The notes beneath the pieces are model-generated. The model ran no database searches. It was not told the origin of the DNA and was given only the letters and a program-made list of their open reading frames with translations. This document shows, one piece after another, positions 58,912-64,000 of a stretch of DNA of 64,000 bases. The stretch comes from Pseudomonas frederiksbergensis (GTDB lineage Bacteria; Pseudomonadota; Gammaproteobacteria; Pseudomonadales; Pseudomonadaceae). Each line of letters starts with the position of its first letter. The first letter of the stretch is position 1. Location: NCBI RefSeq assembly GCF_017114915.1, contig NZ_JAAUOE010000005.1, positions 62,001 through 126,000 on the forward strand, given 5' to 3'. A program made the translations under genes and the position numbers.

Positions 58912-58983
58912 GCCCAATGAAAATGGGATCGAAACAGTCGAAATAACAATAAGGCAGCGACTTTTTTCAGAATAAAAAACCGA

Positions 58984-58999
58984 TGGCACGGCCCTTGCT
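58984..58999 (+). promoter_or_regulatory. Sigma-54 promoter of braCDEFG
   Basis: TGGCACGGCCCTTGCT matches the -24/-12 consensus (TGGCACG-N4-TTGCW) completely. Transcription would begin near 59010, about 45 bases before the braC start. Confidence 0.9.
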
Positions 59000-59054
59000 C
59001 TGAGCATTCAGTGAAGTCGCAGTGCCAACTAAAAAAACCTTGGAGCACCACCTC

Positions 59055-60188
59055 ATGTCCCAGACGTTTTACAAGAAAGGCTTTCTGGCCCTCGCAGTAG
59101 CCGCTGCGTTGGGTGTTTCTGCGTTTGCACAGGCTGATGTGAAAATCGGAGTGGCGGGTCCGATGACAGGCGCCAACGCGGCATTTGGCGAGCAGTACAT
59201 GAAGGGTGCACAGGCAGCCGCTGATGCGGTCAACGCAGCGGGCGGCGTCAACGGGGAAAAAATCGTACTGGTCAAAGGCGATGACGCCTGCGAACCGAAA
59301 CAGGCTGTGACGGTCGCCAAGGACCTGACCAACCAGAAAGTCGCCGGCGTCGTCGGTCACTTCTGCTCCTCGTCGACCATTCCGGCCTCCGAGATCTACG
59401 ACGAAGCGGGCATCATTGCGATCACTCCAGGCTCCACCAATCCAGCGGTCACCGAACGCGGCCTGGGCGCCATGTTCCGTATGTGCGGGCGTGACGATCA
59501 GCAAGGCATCGTCGCTGGCGATTACATCGTCGACGTGCTCAAGGGCAAGAAAGTCGTGGTTCTGCACGACAAGGACACCTACGGCCAAGGTCTGGCGGAT
59601 GCCACCAAAGCCCAACTGGCCAAGCGCGGCGTAACGCCGGTGCTGTATGAAGGCCTGACCCGTGGCGAAAAAGACTTCAGCACCATTGTTACCAAAATCC
59701 GCGGCGCTGGCGCCGACGTCGTTTACTTCGGTGGCCTGCACCCGGAAGCCGGTCCGCTGGTTCGTCAACTTCGTGAGCAAGGTCTCAAAGACGTCAAATT
59801 CATGTCCGATGACGGCATCGTGACCGACGAACTGGTGACCACCGCTGGCGGTCCGCAATACGTCGACGGCGTGCTGATGACCTTTGGCGCCGACCCACGC
59901 CTGCTGCCAGACAGCAAGACCGTAGTGGACGAGTTCCGCAAGAAAGGTACCGAGCCTGAAGGCTACACCCTGTACGCCTATGCTTCGGTCCAGACCCTGG
60001 CCGCAGCCTTCAATGGCTCCAAATCCAACAGTGGCGAGAAAGCCGCAGAGTGGCTGAAGAAAAACCCGGTCAAAACCGTGATGGGCGAGAAGACCTGGGA
60101 CGCCAAGGGCGACCTGAAAGTCTCCGACTACGTGGTTTATCAGTGGGACAAGGATGGCAAATACCACCAGCTGGAAAAACAGAAGTGA
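59055..60188 (+). CDS. braC: Branched-chain amino acid ABC transporter, periplasmic binding protein
   Basis: Captures leucine, isoleucine and valine (and often alanine or threonine) for the BraDEFG transporter. The 377-residue precursor has a 27-residue signal peptide (MSQTFYKKGFLALAVAAALG, ending VSAFAQA) before DVKIGVAGPMTGANAAFG. Two cysteines, C79 and C104, match the disulfide of LivJ/BraC proteins. GGAG lies before the ATG at 59055. It is the first gene of the operon; a 12-bp hairpin follows, which may allow more binding protein than membrane parts to be made. Confidence 0.95.
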   Translation: MSQTFYKKGFLALAVAAALGVSAFAQADVKIGVAGPMTGANAAFGEQYMKGAQAAADAVNAAGGVNGEKIVLVKGDDACEPKQAVTVAKDLTNQKVAGVVGHFCSSSTIPASEIYDEAGIIAITPGSTNPAVTERGLGAMFRMCGRDDQQGIVAGDYIVDVLKGKKVVVLHDKDTYGQGLADATKAQLAKRGVTPVLYEGLTRGEKDFSTIVTKIRGAGADVVYFGGLHPEAGPLVRQLREQGLKDVKFMSDDGIVTDELVTTAGGPQYVDGVLMTFGADPRLLPDSKTVVDEFRKKGTEPEGYTLYAYASVQTLAAAFNGSKSNSGEKAAEWLKKNPVKTVMGEKTWDAKGDLKVSDYVVYQWDKDGKYHQLEKQK

Positions 60189-60200
60189 TATGACTTGCTG

Positions 60201-60229
60201 ATTGCCCGGCGCGTTGTGCGCCGGGCAAT
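60201..60229 (+). repeat. Hairpin between braC and braD
   Basis: ATTGCCCGGCGC-GTTGT-GCGCCGGGCAAT, a 12-bp perfect GC-rich stem, 12 bases after the braC stop. No T-run follows; it likely protects the braC message end or slows transcription. Confidence 0.8.
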
Positions 60230-60358
60230 CAAAGTGCATGTCCGTGCAGTACCTGTCTTTTCTCGTAGAGCTGCACACAACCGTGTTGCATCGGTGGCTG
60301 AACCCCAGTCCGCTGCACCCGGTTTCTGTGCAGTCTCTCAAATGCGTGAGATTGCGTT

Positions 60359-61273
<915 letters not shown>

Positions 61274-61276
61274 GCG

Positions 61277-62560
61277 ATGTCTTCAACCACTAAAAAAACC
61301 ATTGATCTCAAAAGAAGCCTGGTTGATGCGATTCTCGCCGGCCTTGTTGCCCTGATTGTGTTCGGCCCGATTGTCGGCGTGGTCCTCGATGGCTATGGCT
61401 TCAATCTGGAAGCGACCCGGGTGGCGTGGATTGTCGCCATCGTCATGGCCGGTCGCTTTGCCTTGAGCCTGTTCCTGCAAACCCCCAAGGGCCTGAGTAT
61501 CCTCGAAGGCTTTGAAAGCACCGGTTCCGGGGTGCATGTACTGGCGCCTGACTACAAGTCGCGGCTGCGCTGGATCATTCCGGTGATGATCGTCATCGCC
61601 GTAGTGTTTCCGTTCTTCTCCAACTCCTACCTGCTGGGCGTGGTCATCCTCGGGCTGATCTACGTGCTGCTGGGCCTGGGGCTGAACATTGTGGTCGGCC
61701 TGGCCGGGCTGCTCGACCTGGGTTACGTGGCGTTCTACGCCATCGGTGCCTACGGGCTGGCGCTCGGTTACCAATACCTGGGGCTGGGCTTCTGGACGGT
61801 GCTGCCACTGGCGGCAATCATCGCCGGGCTTGCCGGGTGCATCCTCGGTTTCCCGGTACTGCGCCTGCACGGCGACTACTTGGCAATCGTGACCTTGGGC
61901 TTCGGTGAAATCATCCGGTTGATCCTCAACAACTGGTTGTCCCTGACCGGTGGCCCGAACGGGATGGCGGCACCGTTGCCGACGTTCTTCGGCATCGAGT
62001 TCGGCAAGCGAGCGAAAGAGGGCGGGGTTCCGTTCCATGAGTTCTTCGGCATCGCCTATAACCCGGATGTGAAGTTCTACTTCATTTACGCGGTGTTGTT
62101 CCTGGTGGTGCTGGCTGTGCTGTACATCAAGCACCGCTTGACCCGCATGCCGGTCGGTCGCGCGTGGGAGGCCTTGCGTGAAGACGAAATCGCCTGCCGC
62201 TCCATGGGGCTGAATCATGTACTGGTCAAGCTGTCGGCGTTCACCATCGGTGCATCGACGGCGGGTCTGGCCGGTGTGTTCTTCGCCACCTATCAAGGCT
62301 TTGTGAACCCGACGTCGTTCACCTTCTTCGAATCGGCACTGATTCTCGCCATCGTGGTACTCGGTGGCATGGGCTCGACCATTGGCGTGGTGATCGCGGC
62401 ATTCGTGCTGACGGTAGCCCCGGAATTGCTGCGCGGCTTTGCTGAATACCGCGTACTGCTGTTCGGCATCCTGATGGTGTTGATGATGATCTGGCGACCG
62501 CGCGGCCTGATTCGGATCAGCCGTACCGGTGTGACCCCGCGTAAAGGAGTAGCGCCATGA
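61277..62560 (+). CDS. braE: Branched-chain amino acid ABC transporter permease (LivM type)
   Basis: Second membrane subunit. The 427-residue product has an N-terminal extension with helices (about 15-70) before the conserved LivM core: LGLNIVVGLAGLLDLGYVAF, LRLHGDYLAIVTLGFGEIIR, GRAWEALREDEIACRSMGLN and LAIVVLGGMGSTIGVVIAAF. The start is the ATG 3 bases after braD. It overlaps braF by ATGA. Confidence 0.95.
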   Translation: MSSTTKKTIDLKRSLVDAILAGLVALIVFGPIVGVVLDGYGFNLEATRVAWIVAIVMAGRFALSLFLQTPKGLSILEGFESTGSGVHVLAPDYKSRLRWIIPVMIVIAVVFPFFSNSYLLGVVILGLIYVLLGLGLNIVVGLAGLLDLGYVAFYAIGAYGLALGYQYLGLGFWTVLPLAAIIAGLAGCILGFPVLRLHGDYLAIVTLGFGEIIRLILNNWLSLTGGPNGMAAPLPTFFGIEFGKRAKEGGVPFHEFFGIAYNPDVKFYFIYAVLFLVVLAVLYIKHRLTRMPVGRAWEALREDEIACRSMGLNHVLVKLSAFTIGASTAGLAGVFFATYQGFVNPTSFTFFESALILAIVVLGGMGSTIGVVIAAFVLTVAPELLRGFAEYRVLLFGILMVLMMIWRPRGLIRISRTGVTPRKGVAP

Positions 62561-63429
62561 GCGAAGTCGTACTCTCGGTCGAGAATCTGATGATGCATTT
62601 CGGTGGCATCAAGGCGCTGAGTGACGTCAGCCTGAAGGTCAAGCGCAACTCGATCTTCGCGCTGATCGGCCCCAACGGCGCAGGCAAGACCACCGTGTTC
62701 AACTGCCTGACCGGGTTCTACAAAGCATCCGGCGGGCATATCGAGCTCAACACCCGTGGGGTGAAAACCGACGTCATCAAGATGCTCGGTGAGCCGTTCA
62801 AGGCAACCGATTTCGTTTCGCCGAAAAGCTTCATCGGCCGACTTCACTACAAGATGTTCGGTGGTACGCACCTGATCAACCGTGCCGGTCTGGCGCGGAC
62901 TTTCCAGAACATTCGCCTGTTCAGGGAAATGTCGGTGCTGGAAAACCTGCTGGTGGCCCAGCACATGTGGGTCAACCGCGGCATGCTGGCCGGTATCCTC
63001 AACACCAAGGGTTACCGCAAGGCCGAAAGCGATGCACTGGACCACGCGTTCTACTGGCTGGAAGTGGTGGACCTGGTGGACTGCGCCAACCGTCTGGCCG
63101 GTGAACTGTCCTACGGTCAGCAACGCCGTCTGGAAATCGCCCGGGCCATGTGTACCCGGCCGCAAATCATCTGCCTCGACGAACCGGCCGCCGGCCTCAA
63201 CCCTCAGGAAACCGAAGCGTTGAGCGCGATGATCCGGCTGCTGCGCGACGAGCATGATCTGACCGTGGTGCTGATCGAACACGACATGGGCATGGTAATG
63301 AGTATTTCCGACCACATCGTGGTGCTGGACCACGGCGTTGTCATCGCCGAGGGCGGGCCCGACGCGATTCGACACGATCCAAAAGTGATTGCCGCCTATC
63401 TGGGCGCTGAAGAAGAGGAGGTGGTATGA
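62557..63429 (+). CDS. braF: Branched-chain amino acid ABC transporter ATP-binding protein (LivG type)
   Basis: Cytoplasmic ATPase subunit. The 290-residue protein has Walker A IGPNGAGKTT, a Q-loop ARTFQNIRLF, the signature LSYGQQRRLEIARAM, Walker B IICLDEPAAGL and the switch histidine VVLIEHDMGMV. It is about 35 residues longer than the ~255-residue relatives I recall, because of an insert (about 69-107, containing FKATDFVSPKSFIGRLHYKM) between Walker A and the Q-loop. It overlaps braE and braG by ATGA. Confidence 0.95.
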   Translation: MSEVVLSVENLMMHFGGIKALSDVSLKVKRNSIFALIGPNGAGKTTVFNCLTGFYKASGGHIELNTRGVKTDVIKMLGEPFKATDFVSPKSFIGRLHYKMFGGTHLINRAGLARTFQNIRLFREMSVLENLLVAQHMWVNRGMLAGILNTKGYRKAESDALDHAFYWLEVVDLVDCANRLAGELSYGQQRRLEIARAMCTRPQIICLDEPAAGLNPQETEALSAMIRLLRDEHDLTVVLIEHDMGMVMSISDHIVVLDHGVVIAEGGPDAIRHDPKVIAAYLGAEEEEVV

Positions 63430-64000
63430 GTGCACCCATCCTCGAACTCAAGGAACTGGACGTGTTCTATGGACCGATCCAGGCCCTGAAGAAAGTCTCG
63501 TTGCACATCAATGAAGGTGAAACCGTCAGCCTGATCGGCTCCAACGGTGCCGGCAAATCCACCCTGCTGATGTCGATTTTCGGCCAGCCACGGGCGGCTG
63601 ACGGGCAAATCGTCTATCAGGGTGTGGATATCACTCACAAATCGTCCCACTACATCGCCTCCAACGGTATCGCTCAGTCGCCGGAAGGCCGACGGGTTTT
63701 CCCCGACATGACCGTCGAGGAAAACCTGTTGATGGGCACCATCCCGATCGGTGACAAGTACGCCAAGGAAGATATGCAGCGCATGTTCGAGCTGTTTCCG
63801 CGGCTCGAAGAGCGGCGTACCCAGCGGGCCATGACCATGTCTGGCGGCGAGCAGCAAATGCTTGCCATCGCCCGGGCACTCATGAGCCGGCCAAAGCTGT
63901 TATTGCTCGATGAACCAAGCCTGGGGCTGGCGCCGATTGTGGTGAAACAGATCTTCGCGACCCTGCGGGAACTGGCCAAGACTGGCATGACCATTTTCCT
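63426..64000 (+). CDS. braG: Branched-chain amino acid ABC transporter ATP-binding protein (LivF type), cut by window end
   Basis: The first 191 codons are visible of an expected ~233. The protein starts MSAPILELKELDVFYGPIQA and contains Walker A IGSNGAGKST, Q-loop AQSPEGRRVFPDMTVEENL, signature MSGGEQQMLAIARALM and Walker B LLLLDEPSLGL; the switch histidine lies beyond the window. The ATG overlaps the braF stop. Last of the five transporter genes. Confidence 0.95.
   Translation, partial: MSAPILELKELDVFYGPIQALKKVSLHINEGETVSLIGSNGAGKSTLLMSIFGQPRAADGQIVYQGVDITHKSSHYIASNGIAQSPEGRRVFPDMTVEENLLMGTIPIGDKYAKEDMQRMFELFPRLEERRTQRAMTMSGGEQQMLAIARALMSRPKLLLLDEPSLGLAPIVVKQIFATLRELAKTGMTIF

Larger units (their letters stand above)
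58693..59054. other. braC control region
   Basis: 362 bases without a gene between amaA and braC. It contains five GGTTGCAC-like direct repeats (58813-58911), an AT-rich stretch (58921-58980) and a sigma-54 promoter (58984-58999). Confidence 0.8.

Overview
The window reads as a chromosomal segment of a fluorescent Pseudomonas (P. fluorescens group). The gene order psd-rhdA-motAB-rsgA-orn-queG-nnr-tsaE-amiB-mutL-miaA-hfq-hflXKC-hisZ-purA-tRNA(Leu)-rnr-rlmB-rpsF-rpsR-rplI-dnaB follows the Pseudomonas core backbone. Azurin, the amaB/amaA lysine pathway, the bra transporter and short palindromic REP-type repeats agree with that genus. No database search was possible; names come from reading the translated proteins and neighbourhoods.

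Layout. 1-3769 (minus strand): a cut hypothetical gene, psd, rhdA and an HDOD-domain gene. 3935-5815: flagellar stator genes motA-motB with a terminator. 6089-12382: an isolated type VI secretion island of vgrG, a DUF4123 adaptor, a VasX-like effector and a membrane immunity candidate, all overlapping by a few bases. It is followed by a leftover of another effector's 3' end, then a small gene behind a structured leader resembling C4 antisense RNA. 13109-29579: housekeeping genes for ribosome assembly, RNA turnover, tRNA modification, cell-wall hydrolysis, mismatch repair, Hfq, the HflKC membrane complex, HisZ and PurA. 29718-32093: a chemoreceptor and two tRNA-Leu(CAG) genes, each with its own promoter and terminator. 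32320-42051: rnr-rlmB, the S6/S18/L9 operon (with a membrane-protein gene inside it), dnaB and a YgiQ-type radical SAM gene.

42314-43680 is an unrecognised two-gene module: an alanine/glycine-rich protein with membrane segments followed by a small four-helix membrane protein, possibly a toxin-immunity pair. 43869-50606 is a three-gene operon (transglutaminase-DUF2126, circularly permuted ATP-grasp plus alpha-E, transglutaminase) preceded by a very good sigma-54 promoter and an NtrC-like site, suggesting nitrogen control of a poorly understood amide-bond-forming system. 50734-54512: a small basic protein, a LOG-family enzyme, a 29-residue small ORF, azurin, and the NAD-salvage pair pncB-nadE. 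54650-58692: a LysR regulator divergent from amaB-amaA (L-pipecolate to 2-aminoadipate). 59055-64000: the braCDEFG branched-chain amino acid transporter (braG cut by the window end), headed by a consensus sigma-54 promoter and, upstream of it, five direct repeats of an 8-bp element spaced by two helical turns.

The most interesting items are the T6SS module with its orphan effector tail, the sigma-54/NtrC-type control region of the ATP-grasp/transglutaminase operon, the phased repeat array before braC, the C4-like leader RNA and the 42.3-43.7 kb two-gene module.
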